From an uncultured Amphritea sp. (GTDB lineage Bacteria; Pseudomonadota; Gammaproteobacteria; Pseudomonadales; Balneatricaceae), in contig NZ_CAKZLP010000060.1 of NCBI RefSeq assembly GCF_937127095.1, positions 1-64,000 of the forward strand: DNA of 64,000 bases, given 5' to 3'. The position numbers and the translations under genes were made by a program. The notes under the pieces were generated by a model. That model worked only from the letters and a program-made list of their open reading frames with translations, was not told the DNA's origin and searched no databases. Of the stretch, positions 51,938 through 61,800 are shown in pieces; position 1 is the stretch's first letter; the number at the start of each line of letters is the position of its first letter.

Positions 51938-54139
51938 CTAAGTTGCCAGGTCTCTCTCGCCCTGTAACCCCTGATTGGTCTTCAATTCAGCGGAATAAAA
52001 GCACAGTGTTTCAGCGTTCTTTTTAGCAGCATACATAGCGATATCCGCTGCAGCGATCAGCTCAACCCGGTTAGCGCCATCCTGTGGAAAGAAGGCTACG
52101 CCGATGCTATTTGATAGCTCTATTTGTGTCCCCGCTAACTCAAACGGATCGATCAGTGACGCGGTCAGTTTTTTTACAATAGCCGTTACATCATCGTCAC
52201 TGGGACTGCCTGGCAATAACAGCGTAAACTCATCGCCACCTAATCGGGCCAGGGTGTCACTGTCGCGCAGCACCCTGCTAAATCGCTGACTGACCGCCTT
52301 TAGCAGCTGATCACCGACCTCATGACCTAAACTATCATTGACCGCTTTAAAACCATTCAGATCCATATACAACAGTGCCGCAGTGGAGCTGTTGCGCCGA
52401 CACAGCGCTAACGCATGCTCAACCCGGTCAAGAAATAAACGTCGATTAGGCAGCCCGGTCAGTGCATCATGAAAAGCAAAATGCTCCAGCTCTGCGTTGG
52501 CCTGTTTCAGCTCATCGGTACGCAGGCTCACCAGTCGGCTCAAACGTTCATGATAACCAAAGGATGACAGTACAATCAGCACTGAGAGAGAGCCAAACAA
52601 CACTTCAGCAAGTAGAAAATTCAGACTATCGCCAACCTGAAGTGCGGTCACCTCACTGGTACTGAGATGCAGATTAAAGGTCCACTGGTGATTTGCGAAA
52701 CCCATGTCGAACTGATGGTTCAACCCCACCCCGGCAGCAATATCTTTCATGATAGCTGCGTTGCCAAACACTCTGTCTGCCGGGTTATCATTTTCGTATA
52801 CATAGAGATCGATATAATCCAGCCGTTGACGGATCTGTGTATTGTTAAGAATTTCAGACACCAGAAAGACGCCGACAACAAAGCCTTTCAGAGACTCAAG
52901 CCCTCCGAGTGAGCTACCCCCCGGATCAACCTGCTGAACCACCGGAGAGAAAATCAGAAACCCCTGCTTATCATTTTTAGCCTGTACCAGCTCAATAATA
53001 TCGGTCGCGGTATCTTCCCGGGTCACCCTGGCCTGCAACAAGCTTTGCTTCCGGGATTCATCGGAAAAAACATTGAAACCTAATGCCGGATTATTGTTTC
53101 GGAACGGTTGAATATACTCAACTACCACCAGCGGGTCCGTTGGCAACAGAGGTTCACCTTTAATCTTAAATGCCGGATCGACCTCCAGCTGTGCATGCTT
53201 TTCAAACGCAGCCACGCTGTCCTGGTCGATTACAATATTCCAGGTGATCGCTAGAAAACCGGGAAACTCATCAAGATAAGGCTGGCTATACTCGGCAAAT
53301 ACCTGCTGATCTATCTCGTCGGCCTGCGCCAGCCGACTGCCCAAACGATTCAGGGCATTGATATAGCTACTCATATGCTCTTTCAGGGTATTTTCAAGCG
53401 CTTCTGAGGTGAGTTCAAAATTATTTTCTGTCTTCGCCACAACAGCATCTTCAATATATTGCTGCATCATCTGAAATACGGTGATCAGGGTAAACAGAGG
53501 GATTGATAGCGACTTCAGCTGGCGAAACCAGATAGTTTTAGTAGGCTGACGGATAAACATCGCCAACAACAGTGGCGTGACCAGAATGACACCGAGAAAA
53601 TCACCGATCCACCAGACCAGCACGTTATTCAAGTAAACCTGAGTAGACTCCGTACTTTGACCAAAGCTCAATGCAGCATTACCCACCACGGCGCTGATCA
53701 GGCAGGAGATCAGGGCGATGCCGATAAACCCCACCACCTGAGCGTATGAAGGCGCATCGAGTATGTTGATTCGCCGACGTCGCAAAATCCGTTCATTGGC
53801 CCACGCCTGAGTCATCGACCCCAGAGCGATAACCCCTGAGGTGAGAACAACCTGCAGCCCCAGTTCACCATGATGCCAGAAATAGTTGACTGAATTAAAC
53901 AGCAGAGAGCCTAGCAGAATGACAGGCAGGAAACGTTTGCCATAGATCAGACACCCCGCCAGCGCCACACCCGCAGAGGGCCACAAAGAAACGATCTGTG
54001 CCTGTGGGCTAAAGTTGGAAAAAAAGAATGCTAATCCAACATAGAGTAAGATAAGAATAAGATAAGTATTTCGGCCTACCGAAGAGCGCTGAACGTTCAA
54101 AATGCTGACGATGCTCCATATAGCTTGGAAACGAGCCAT
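51938..54139 (-). CDS. Diguanylate cyclase with MASE1-like and CHASE-like sensory regions
   Basis: 733 aa; FHDALTGLPNRRLFLDRVEHALALCRR, RVLRDSDTLARLGGDEFTLLL (GGDEF); N-terminal multi-helix region and periplasmic segment. Confidence 0.9.
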   Translation of the reverse strand: MARFQAIWSIVSILNVQRSSVGRNTYLILILLYVGLAFFFSNFSPQAQIVSLWPSAGVALAGCLIYGKRFLPVILLGSLLFNSVNYFWHHGELGLQVVLTSGVIALGSMTQAWANERILRRRRINILDAPSYAQVVGFIGIALISCLISAVVGNAALSFGQSTESTQVYLNNVLVWWIGDFLGVILVTPLLLAMFIRQPTKTIWFRQLKSLSIPLFTLITVFQMMQQYIEDAVVAKTENNFELTSEALENTLKEHMSSYINALNRLGSRLAQADEIDQQVFAEYSQPYLDEFPGFLAITWNIVIDQDSVAAFEKHAQLEVDPAFKIKGEPLLPTDPLVVVEYIQPFRNNNPALGFNVFSDESRKQSLLQARVTREDTATDIIELVQAKNDKQGFLIFSPVVQQVDPGGSSLGGLESLKGFVVGVFLVSEILNNTQIRQRLDYIDLYVYENDNPADRVFGNAAIMKDIAAGVGLNHQFDMGFANHQWTFNLHLSTSEVTALQVGDSLNFLLAEVLFGSLSVLIVLSSFGYHERLSRLVSLRTDELKQANAELEHFAFHDALTGLPNRRLFLDRVEHALALCRRNSSTAALLYMDLNGFKAVNDSLGHEVGDQLLKAVSQRFSRVLRDSDTLARLGGDEFTLLLPGSPSDDDVTAIVKKLTASLIDPFELAGTQIELSNSIGVAFFPQDGANRVELIAAADIAMYAAKKNAETLCFYSAELKTNQGLQGERDLAT

Positions 54140-54249
54140 TCTATAGCTACCCCATAGTACGTCTATGGCTCCGGAATAGCCCTCATACTATCGGATACAA
54201 GAAACCAAAATGGGTAATGTAAGTCTATAAAACTTAAATATGATACGGT

Positions 54250-54591
54250 TTAAGCGCCACCCAGTAGCCCAAGTTGGCGAATTCGGGCTTTAAACGCCTT
54301 CATCACCGGACGGGAGATCATCGTTTCAGCCAGTAACCGCTGTTCATACACCTGCAGCTTAACCGCTTCATCCTCACTGTGTCGGGCGGTTGCGATCAAC
54401 CTATGCACGTCAGGCTCCAACAGTGTGTGATGAAACGCTTGAACCCCGTCATAAAGCGCCGCCATGACGGTTTTTTCCTGCTCCGCCATCTTGCATTTAC
54501 CATCGATAATTTTCAGCATCACCGTAATAGCACAATCCACTTCAACCGGGCTGAGTTGATGCTTCGATAGCCAGTGTTCTATATCGGTCAT
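54250..54591 (-). CDS. Hypothetical nif-cluster protein
   Basis: 113 aa; 2 bp downstream of the NifX-family gene on the same strand. Confidence 0.55.
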   Translation of the reverse strand: MTDIEHWLSKHQLSPVEVDCAITVMLKIIDGKCKMAEQEKTVMAALYDGVQAFHHTLLEPDVHRLIATARHSEDEAVKLQVYEQRLLAETMISRPVMKAFKARIRQLGLLGGA

Positions 54592-54593
54592 GG

Positions 54594-54947
54594 TCAGCTC
54601 CAGTCAGACGTTTGTACATAGTGCAGCAGCGACGCTTCAATCGCTTCATGCCCGTAATCGCTCACAGAGTTGACTCCGATCCGCTTTAACTTCTCCTCCG
54701 GCCCGTCGCCGATCTTAACCACGAACACCGCATGACAATCTTTAATCGTTTCCAGAATCAGCTCCATCGCGGATCTGTCGCCGGTATGCCCCTGACAGTA
54801 GTGGTCTACCGCCCGCCGCTCAACAAACTCACAGTGATCTGCGGATACACGATAGATTAAAAATGCCTTGGTATGACCAAAATGCAGATTGATCGAAACA
54901 GCATCTTTGCTGGCGACGGCCATGAGTACGGGTGACGATTTCAGCAT
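54594..54947 (-). CDS. NifX/NifB-family (dinitrogenase FeMo-cofactor-type) protein
   Basis: VLMAVASKDAVSINLHFGHTKAFLIYRVSAD...CHAVFVVKIGDGPEEKLKRIGVNSV. Confidence 0.8.
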   Translation of the reverse strand: MLKSSPVLMAVASKDAVSINLHFGHTKAFLIYRVSADHCEFVERRAVDHYCQGHTGDRSAMELILETIKDCHAVFVVKIGDGPEEKLKRIGVNSVSDYGHEAIEASLLHYVQTSDWS

Positions 54948-55039
54948 CGGCTCAAACCTCTGTGACTGAGTTGTTTTTCAGCTGCGCTAAAGCCTTTATA
55001 ACTAAAGCCTTTATAAAAAGCGCATGGGAAAAGAGTATT

Positions 55040-55055
55040 TGCAAAAGCTATACCA
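55040..55055 (-). promoter_or_regulatory. Putative sigma54 promoter for NifX-family gene
   Basis: Minus strand TGGtAtagcttTTGCA with correct GG/GC spacing. Confidence 0.45.
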
Positions 55056-55068
55056 GCCATCCCTTTAT

Positions 55069-55084
55069 TGGCGTGCAAATTGCT
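55069..55084 (+). promoter_or_regulatory. Putative sigma54 promoter for hemerythrin gene
   Basis: TGGCgtGcaaaTTGCT against TGGCACG-N4-TTGCW. Confidence 0.6.
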
Positions 55085-55155
55085 GAAGTTGTCTGACTAG
55101 CGATTAAAACTAACAATTCAGACGACAGACGATGTCAGGGTTAAAGGTTTACCTC

Positions 55156-55521
55156 ATGCAACATTTGAATCATGCAGAAATTGACCGTGATCATCAGCAC
55201 TTTGCTGACATCACTACCCGGTTGAAAACCTCAAATACCGACCAGTTCAAAACACTGTTTAGTGAACTTCTGAGTCATACGGAAAGCCACTTCAAACGCG
55301 AAGAGCAGTTGATAGAACAGTACCGTTACCCCGGAAAAAGCGAGCATTGCGGAGAACACAACCGCCTGCTGACTGAGTTGCGTCAGTTCAATCAACGGGT
55401 GCAGCAGGGCCGTCTGAGCCTGGCCAGAGCCTATATAAATGAACGCGTTGATGCGTGGTTACAGCAACATATTAGCAATATGGATGCCGCGCTGGTTAAA
55501 CACATAGAGAGCCATTCATGA
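55156..55521 (+). CDS. Bacteriohemerythrin
   Basis: NHAEIDRDHQHFADI...HTESHFKREEQLIEQ...HCGEHNRLL...WLQQHISNMD iron-ligand pattern. Confidence 0.88.
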   Translation: MQHLNHAEIDRDHQHFADITTRLKTSNTDQFKTLFSELLSHTESHFKREEQLIEQYRYPGKSEHCGEHNRLLTELRQFNQRVQQGRLSLARAYINERVDAWLQQHISNMDAALVKHIESHS

Positions 55522-55784
55522 ATACCGTGCTGAACACCGAGCTTAACCGGATTATTCAACTTGAGGATGGGCTGGTCGCATTAGCATCGCTGTACCACAA
55601 CCCCATGACCGGTGACCGGATTCTGAAGCTGGAGCTGAACTACCACAACCAGATTATCGGTGCGAAAAGCTTTACCCTGCAGGGTTTCAGTTTCGAAGAA
55701 GCGGAGCTACTGGTGAAAGAGTTGCCGAAAAATCACTACATTATGCGCGAAATTGATGAGTTTCTGGCGGGTGATATGGATTAG
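55518..55784 (+). CDS. Small hypothetical protein in nif-associated operon
   Basis: 88 aa; overlaps the hemerythrin stop by 4 bp. Confidence 0.6.
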   Translation: MNTVLNTELNRIIQLEDGLVALASLYHNPMTGDRILKLELNYHNQIIGAKSFTLQGFSFEEAELLVKELPKNHYIMREIDEFLAGDMD

Positions 55785-55788
55785 AGAT

Positions 55789-55804
55789 TGTCATAAACAT
55801 AACA
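55789..55804. promoter_or_regulatory. Putative NifA UAS
   Basis: TGTcataaacataACA, exact TGT-N10-ACA, about 127 bp upstream of the -24/-12 element. Confidence 0.6.
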
Positions 55805-55930
55805 AACTTTAAAACGAACGGCTGCAGTGAAAACAACAAAATGTGGTGGTTTTGCGCTCCATTATGGAACAAAACCAAGTTGGAAAATTTTTCCTCATAT
55901 AAATCATAAAGTTAAACACAGAACCACCTT

Positions 55931-55946
55931 AGGTACGCTAATTGCA
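55931..55946 (+). promoter_or_regulatory. Putative sigma54 promoter
   Basis: aGGtACGctaaTTGCA with correct spacing. Confidence 0.6.
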
Positions 55947-55997
55947 GATTATAGAAAAATTCTATGAATACGGTTTTATATACTCTGGAGTAAGCAA

Positions 55998-56555
55998 ATG
56001 TTACTTGATCAATATAAGCAAGATGGCCTGTTCTTTAACGTAAACTTTCTCGAATCAACGGATACACCGATGCAAGCCTATCGGGGTGAACTGATTCTGG
56101 TCGAAGGTGAGATTGGCGATGACAAAGGCCACTCCAAACCGCCCGTTGATGTTATGCGGGGTGTTTTTATACTGGCAGACGACAAGATCAGAATGATCGG
56201 CGGTGTCGTTGACTCGATGGACTCACTCCCCTCCCTGATGGAGAAATACAGTGCCGATTTTGCCAGCGATATCAGTGCACTGATCTATGTGGTCAATCTG
56301 GAAAAGCCGGTTGTGACCGAAGTTTCCGGCTTTAACCTTATCCTGATTCCGTTGGTTCAGGGTGTGCCATGGAACGAGACGATGGAAGAGCTGGCGATCG
56401 AGAAAAGCGATCTGAAAGGTCAGTCTGCAGGTAACAAGCTGATCACAGTCTACGAAGAGCTGAAAGGCTATAAACCCAAATTCCCCAGCGTGGATTTTGA
56501 AGCAGCGATGGCGATGATCACCGATGCCAAGCGCGAAGGCTGGGGTGCGGTTTAA
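55998..56555 (+). CDS. Hypothetical protein with NifA/sigma54-type promoter
   Basis: 185 aa intact ORF with RBS-like ggag, downstream of UAS and -24/-12 motifs. Confidence 0.7.
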   Translation: MLLDQYKQDGLFFNVNFLESTDTPMQAYRGELILVEGEIGDDKGHSKPPVDVMRGVFILADDKIRMIGGVVDSMDSLPSLMEKYSADFASDISALIYVVNLEKPVVTEVSGFNLILIPLVQGVPWNETMEELAIEKSDLKGQSAGNKLITVYEELKGYKPKFPSVDFEAAMAMITDAKREGWGAV

Positions 56556-56755
56556 CCATCAGCACAGGGTTTTATGTTCTGATCAATTCAGCAGACGTTG
56601 CACCGCGTCAGCCCTGATCGGAACACCTTCAGTCATCAGGTGCTGCGCTAGTAGTCTGCCTGATATTTTTACCATCGCGCTGAAACAACGTATCTCAACG
56701 AGATAAAACGTTAAACAGACGATTAATCACCGCGTGTCCCATCGAATCAACTATA

Positions 56756-57115
56756 GTGTTCCTATACTCAGAGGAACTCATTATGCTTATTACCTTTTCA
56801 TCGCCTGCCTGCGCCAACATAACGATGTTTGAAAAGACTGCACTCAACCTGCTCAGATTGATGGGTCACAGCACCCGGGTACCCGGCGCGATCCTGGCAA
56901 AGGATATCCCGGCTGCGCTAGCCCGGTTAGAAACAGCGCTGGCTAATAACAAAGAGAATCCAGAATCAAAGGGTTCAGATGCAGATGATTACGATGAAGC
57001 GCCTGTCACACTGGCTAACCAGGCTTTCCCGATGATCAGCTTCCTCAAGACGGCCGATAAAGAAGCGACTGACATCATGTGGGATATCAGTAGTAAGCAT
57101 ACTATCGGCATCTGA
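56756..57115 (+). CDS. DUF1840 family protein
   Basis: MLITFSSPACANITMFEKTALNLLRLMGHSTRVPGAILAKDIPAALARLE. The ORF-track start is a GTG/TTG-type; the ATG at 56783 (MLITF) is likely. Confidence 0.75.
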   Translation: MFLYSEELIMLITFSSPACANITMFEKTALNLLRLMGHSTRVPGAILAKDIPAALARLETALANNKENPESKGSDADDYDEAPVTLANQAFPMISFLKTADKEATDIMWDISSKHTIGI

Positions 57116-57374
57116 CCTTAACGCGCACCTGAGCAGAGTCTGAGTGATATTTACAACGCTGGGCTGAAGAGGGTTAGGCTACACACTATCGGCTATAACC
57201 TTTCCGTTGGCCCCCTGCCATGCCAATCCGTTGGTTAAATCCTTTGTTATAATTCTCATTGCACGATTTACTCACAATCGATGACTGATCTGATGCAGGT
57301 ATTAACCCGTAAAGATGAGTAAGCCCCTGATGAGTAGCCCCCGATTAAAAACAGGAAAACAGGAATGTTAACCT

Positions 57375-58355
57375 ATGGAGAGAACAATCACTTATAAATT
57401 ACCCCCCTGCACCACCAACGCTGAAGGGGCTGAGCGCCGGGTCGGCTTCGAACTGGAGTTCTCAGGTCTGACGCTACAGCAAACCTCAGATATCGTCAAA
57501 AAGACTCTGGGAGCAACCCTGCAATCTGCAACGGCTGCAGAACATAAGTTACATGCGCAGGGTCTTGGCGACTTCAACATAGAGCTGGACTGGAACTATC
57601 TGAAGCAAAAAGCAGCAACGGCCGGTGAAGAAAACCGCGAATTACTCGATTTGATCAGCGATGCCGCCAGCCTGCTGGTACCCATTGAGGTTGTCTGCCC
57701 CCCTATTCCCCTATCCCGACTTAGTGCCCTTGATCAGCTGGTGACAGCGCTGAGAAACGCGGGCGCAATCGGCACCGAGGAATCGATCATTGCGGCTTAC
57801 GGAGTGCATATCAATGCCGAGATACCAAGGCTGGATGCGGCGAACCTGTATGCCTATCTACGGGCATTCTCACTGCTACAGTGGTGGCTGGTCGAGGCGC
57901 ATGAGGTCAATACCAGTCGCAAAATCAGCCCCTATATCGATCTCTATCCGGAGAAATATGTCATTAAACTCATCTCGGGGCCTCCCCCGGATATGGATAC
58001 CCTATTTTCTGACTACCTGAAGCACAATGGCTCCCGTAACCGGGCACTGGATCTGCTGCCACTGCTGGCTGTGATCGACGAAAACAAAGTTCGCAGCCGG
58101 GTGGACGATCCAAAAATCAACGCCCGGCCAACGTTTCATTACCGTTTGCCCAACTGCAATATTGAACACCCGGACTGGTCTTTGGCGCTCTCCTGGAACA
58201 CCTGGTGGATCATTGAGCAGCTGGCAGCCAGCCCTGAGCTTCTGGACAAGCTGAGCCGCGCATTTCTTGAGGCCGGGCAGCCACTGTTCGGTGTCAGTCG
58301 TAAACAGTGGACAGAGTATATTGATCAATGGCTAACAGACCACGCATTGGTGTAA
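57375..58355 (+). CDS. Putative amidoligase (COOH-NH2 ligase family)
   Basis: RRVGFELEFSGLTLQQTSDIVKKTLG...WNYLKQ...AYGVHINAEIP, characteristic of Amidoligase_2-type proteins. Confidence 0.8.
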   Translation: MERTITYKLPPCTTNAEGAERRVGFELEFSGLTLQQTSDIVKKTLGATLQSATAAEHKLHAQGLGDFNIELDWNYLKQKAATAGEENRELLDLISDAASLLVPIEVVCPPIPLSRLSALDQLVTALRNAGAIGTEESIIAAYGVHINAEIPRLDAANLYAYLRAFSLLQWWLVEAHEVNTSRKISPYIDLYPEKYVIKLISGPPPDMDTLFSDYLKHNGSRNRALDLLPLLAVIDENKVRSRVDDPKINARPTFHYRLPNCNIEHPDWSLALSWNTWWIIEQLAASPELLDKLSRAFLEAGQPLFGVSRKQWTEYIDQWLTDHALV

Positions 58356-58990
58356 CCGGCACTGCCCGGTTCTGGTCCCCGGGTTGGTGGTGTGCCGCGC
58401 TCGCCCTGCGACTGGCAGGAGGCATTCCCGAGCGGATCAGCGTACGCCACCCTCCCACTGGCAAACCGCTGGATGGCCTGCTGGTCGGCGGCGGCAATGA
58501 TATCAGCCCGGAGCATTATCAGGGCGATATTGAGAAACCGGTCAAAAGCGACCCGGCGCGGGATGAGTTAGAGATCCGCTGGATCAAGACCGCGCTGGAT
58601 AACGATATTCCGCTGATGGGTATCTGCCGGGGGGCTCAACTGATCAATGTCGTTTTAGGCGGTACCCTCTACCAGGATATCCGCAACATCAGACAGCATA
58701 CCTATAACCGTCCCGGATTATTGCCAACTAAACAGGTGAAAATAGCAGCAGAATCAAAACTGGCGAGTATATTTAAAACGCAGCATCTGAGAGTTAACAG
58801 CTTGCATCACCAGGCGATAAACTCCACCGGTAAAGGGCTGAAAGTCGTGGGATATGACCTGGATAAGATCACCCAGGCGGTCGAGTCAGAGCAGCATAAA
58901 ATCATCGCGGTGCAGTGGCACCCGGAATATCTTATCTATCTGCCATCCCAGTTCGCCCTGTTTCGCTGGCTGGTTAACAACTCAAACTGA
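58328..58990 (+). CDS. Class I glutamine amidotransferase / peptidase C26 family
   Basis: GLLVGGGNDISPEHY, MGICRGAQLINVVLGGTLYQDI, VQWHPEY. Confidence 0.9.
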   Translation: MANRPRIGVTGTARFWSPGWWCAALALRLAGGIPERISVRHPPTGKPLDGLLVGGGNDISPEHYQGDIEKPVKSDPARDELEIRWIKTALDNDIPLMGICRGAQLINVVLGGTLYQDIRNIRQHTYNRPGLLPTKQVKIAAESKLASIFKTQHLRVNSLHHQAINSTGKGLKVVGYDLDKITQAVESEQHKIIAVQWHPEYLIYLPSQFALFRWLVNNSN

Positions 58991-59000
58991 GGCCAGTGTT

Positions 59001-59477
59001 CTACTCGTCCCAATCATCATCTGCCATGGTCGCGAAGCTATCGCTACTCTGCTTATGTTTCTGATTGATGATATTTTGCAGCCAGAACGCTTTCTCGCCA
59101 GCCAGTTGCGCCTGAATCGAATCAAGCAGTTCATCGACATCCGGGCCGCCTTTCACCTGCACCGGGGTGATCCCCAGCGAGATCAACTGACGGGTGGCGG
59201 AACCGCCAATCGAACCGCAGTAGACCATATCAGCACCTACCAGCCACTTCAGTTTCGGTTTGAGCTTATCCTCATTACCATCCTGAGCAGCGGATGCAAA
59301 ACTCTGGCTGGCCAGCAGGGTCGCCGAGTGGCTATTAACCGAGTAGACGAAGAATCCCTGCGCTGAGCCGAAATGCTGATCGACCATATCACCCTCCATG
59401 GAGGCAAAGGCGACAATCAGATCTTCATAGTGAGTGACAGCGTCAGCAATACTTGAATAAGAGAGACACGCAGTCAT
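59001..59477 (-). CDS. NifX/NifB-family protein
   Basis: IVAFASMEGDMVDQHFGSAQGFFVYSVNSHSATLL...ADMVYCGSIGGSATRQLISLGITPVQV. Confidence 0.8.
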   Translation of the reverse strand: MTACLSYSSIADAVTHYEDLIVAFASMEGDMVDQHFGSAQGFFVYSVNSHSATLLASQSFASAAQDGNEDKLKPKLKWLVGADMVYCGSIGGSATRQLISLGITPVQVKGGPDVDELLDSIQAQLAGEKAFWLQNIINQKHKQSSDSFATMADDDWDE

Positions 59478-59506
59478 GATGACCTCCCGCTAAACGCAGC
59501 GCACAT

Positions 59507-59566
59507 CTTAATTAAAATGCGCTTAGTTAAAATGAGTCTGGTTAAAATGAGCTTAAGTTGAATATT
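59507..59566. repeat. 15-bp degenerate tandem repeat
   Basis: cttaattaaaatgcg cttagttaaaatgag tctggttaaaatgag cttaagttgaatatt. Confidence 0.8.
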
Positions 59567-59609
59567 GAGTTAAGCAGGGAGGGTTCGAACCCCTCCCTCA
59601 ACCAAACCG

Positions 59610-60818
59610 TCAGGCATAGACAGGTGCAAACGCCTGTTCAGGGTTTTCAGCCGGACCATCACCTTCCCAGTAAGGGGAAAGCTTACGCAGCTTGGCAACG
59701 ATCTCCGGGACTTCAGCTATAACCCGCTCAACCTCTTCCATGGTGTTGTAGCGAGAGAAAGAGAAGCGCACCGTACCGTGTGCAGCGGTGTAGGGAATCC
59801 CCATCGCCCGCATTACATGGGAAGGTTCCAGAGAGCCGGAGGTACAGGCAGAGCCACTGGATGCGGCAATCCCAACCTTGTTCATCAGCAACAGAATCGC
59901 CTCACCCTCGATATACTCAAACGCGATACTGGCGGTATTGGGCAGTCGATTATCCACGTCCCCGGTCGCAAAACTGTAGGGAACAGCAGCCAGGATGCCC
60001 GCTTCCAGACGGTCCCGCATCGCTTTAACGGTGGTGTTTTCAAACGCCATATGCTGCATCGCCAGTTCACAGGCTTTGCCCAGTCCGACAATCGCTGCGG
60101 CATTTTCGGTGCCTGCACGACGTCCACGTTCCTGATGACCACCGCGCAGCAGCGGACGGAAACGGGTGCCTCGCTTAAGGTAGAGCACACCGATACCTTT
60201 CGGCGCATGCAATTTATGGCCGGACACGGAGAGCATATGAATATTGCTTTCCTGCAGATTAATCGGCAATTTACCCACCGCCTGCACCGCATCGGTATGG
60301 AACATAATACCGGCCTCATGGGCCATATCGGCCATTTTTTCGACCGGGAAGATGGTGCCACTTTCATTGTTGGCCCACATCACACTGACCACCGCAACGT
60401 TATCACTCAACAGACTGGCATACTTATCCAGATCGAGACGGCCTTTGCTGTCCACTTCCAGCTTATGTACGGTATAGCCTTCGGTCTCAAGGTATTCACA
60501 CAGAGTCAGCACCGCCGGGTGTTCAACCACCGTGGTAATGATCTCTTTACGTTCCGGTTGCGCTCTCAGTGCTGAGAGAATCGCAGTGGAATCCGATTCG
60601 GTACCACAGGAGGTGAACACGATTTCGGAATCATGCTCGGCACCCAGAAGTGTCTGCACCTGCTGGCGGGCTTTTTTCAGCGCAAAGCCGACCTTATTAC
60701 CAAAATTGTGCAAGGAAGACGGGTTGCCAAACTGCTCACAGAAAAACGGCAGCATCTCCTCCAGCACCTCGGGAGAGACCATAGTGGTGGCGTTGTTATC
60801 CAGATAGATATCATTCAT
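59610..60818 (-). CDS. nifS: Cysteine desulfurase NifS
   Basis: IYLDNNATTMVSPEVLEEMLPFFCEQFGNPSSLH, SVSGHKLHAPKGIGVLYLKRG, SSGSACTSGSLEPSHV; adjacent to nifU. Confidence 0.94.
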   Translation of the reverse strand: MNDIYLDNNATTMVSPEVLEEMLPFFCEQFGNPSSLHNFGNKVGFALKKARQQVQTLLGAEHDSEIVFTSCGTESDSTAILSALRAQPERKEIITTVVEHPAVLTLCEYLETEGYTVHKLEVDSKGRLDLDKYASLLSDNVAVVSVMWANNESGTIFPVEKMADMAHEAGIMFHTDAVQAVGKLPINLQESNIHMLSVSGHKLHAPKGIGVLYLKRGTRFRPLLRGGHQERGRRAGTENAAAIVGLGKACELAMQHMAFENTTVKAMRDRLEAGILAAVPYSFATGDVDNRLPNTASIAFEYIEGEAILLLMNKVGIAASSGSACTSGSLEPSHVMRAMGIPYTAAHGTVRFSFSRYNTMEEVERVIAEVPEIVAKLRKLSPYWEGDGPAENPEQAFAPVYA

Positions 60819-60820
60819 GG

Positions 60821-61765
60821 TTAACCTCCTATACCGACCAGTTTGTCAGCCTTTTTCTCAACCTGAACCAGACGTACAAACTCACCCAGTTCCTCAATCA
60901 GTTGCTGCTGGATACCGCCCAGGGTCATCGACGCCATCTGACATCCCATGCAGGCACCGGTCAGGTTGACATAGATAGTGTTGCCATCAATGTCCATCAA
61001 CTCACAATCGCCGCCATCGGCCTGCAAGCGTGGACGCACCGCTTCAAGCACCCGCATAATGGTGCTGATGCGCTTAATATCGGTTTTCGGTGCAGCTTCA
61101 ACAGGCGCCGCCGCAGCAGGTGTTGCTGCAACAGGTGTCGCTTTGCTCTTCGCCGCAATCGCACTGCCCACGCCACCGGCAACAAACGCTTGACCGCTCT
61201 CAGCCATCACCCGGGTGAGAACGTTCTCAATCCCTTCATGACAGGCAGAACAACCGCCACCCGCTTTGGTGTAGTTAGTCACCTCTTCAACGGTGGTCAG
61301 GCTATTGGCCCGGATGGTGTCTTCGATCATCACTTCATCGATGGCAAAACACTTACAAATCAGTGCGCCCTCTTCGTGGTCATCGCTCCACACTTCACCC
61401 CGATAATCAGCAACAGCCGCCTGCAGCGCTTCACGTCCCATCACGGAACAGTGCATCTTCTCAGGTGGCAGACCATCAAGAAAATCAGCAATATCCTGGT
61501 TGGACACTTCCAGCGCCTGATCCAGTGTCATCCCTTTGATGATCTCTGTCAGTGCGGAGGAAGATGCAATGGCAGAGCCACAACCAAAGGTCTGGAAGCC
61601 GGCATCGAGAATAATCTCAGTGTCAGGATCCACTTTAAGGGTCAGCCGCAGTGCATCGCCACAGCTTAATGATCCAACTTCACCGGTCGCATTGGCATTT
61701 TCAGCTGCCCCGGCATTCTTGGGGTTGTAAAAATGTTCTTTAACTTTTTCAGAATAATCCCACAT
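60821..61765 (-). CDS. nifU: Nitrogen fixation Fe-S scaffold NifU
   Basis: [64 protein letters not shown]-terminal [14 protein letters not shown]. Confidence 0.95.
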   Translation of the reverse strand: MWDYSEKVKEHFYNPKNAGAAENANATGEVGSLSCGDALRLTLKVDPDTEIILDAGFQTFGCGSAIASSSALTEIIKGMTLDQALEVSNQDIADFLDGLPPEKMHCSVMGREALQAAVADYRGEVWSDDHEEGALICKCFAIDEVMIEDTIRANSLTTVEEVTNYTKAGGGCSACHEGIENVLTRVMAESGQAFVAGGVGSAIAAKSKATPVAATPAAAAPVEAAPKTDIKRISTIMRVLEAVRPRLQADGGDCELMDIDGNTIYVNLTGACMGCQMASMTLGGIQQQLIEELGEFVRLVQVEKKADKLVGIGG

Positions 61766-61800
61766 ATCGAATTCCTCTTATCTCTGTTACCGGTCAGTTG

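Noticed and set aside
51776-51967. ORF encoding ISTYISTYISTY
   Set aside because: Frame created by the 12-bp tandem repeat; no RBS or conserved sequence.
59570-59605. Complete tRNA gene
   Set aside because: Only a T-arm-like hairpin is present; no acceptor, D or anticodon arms.
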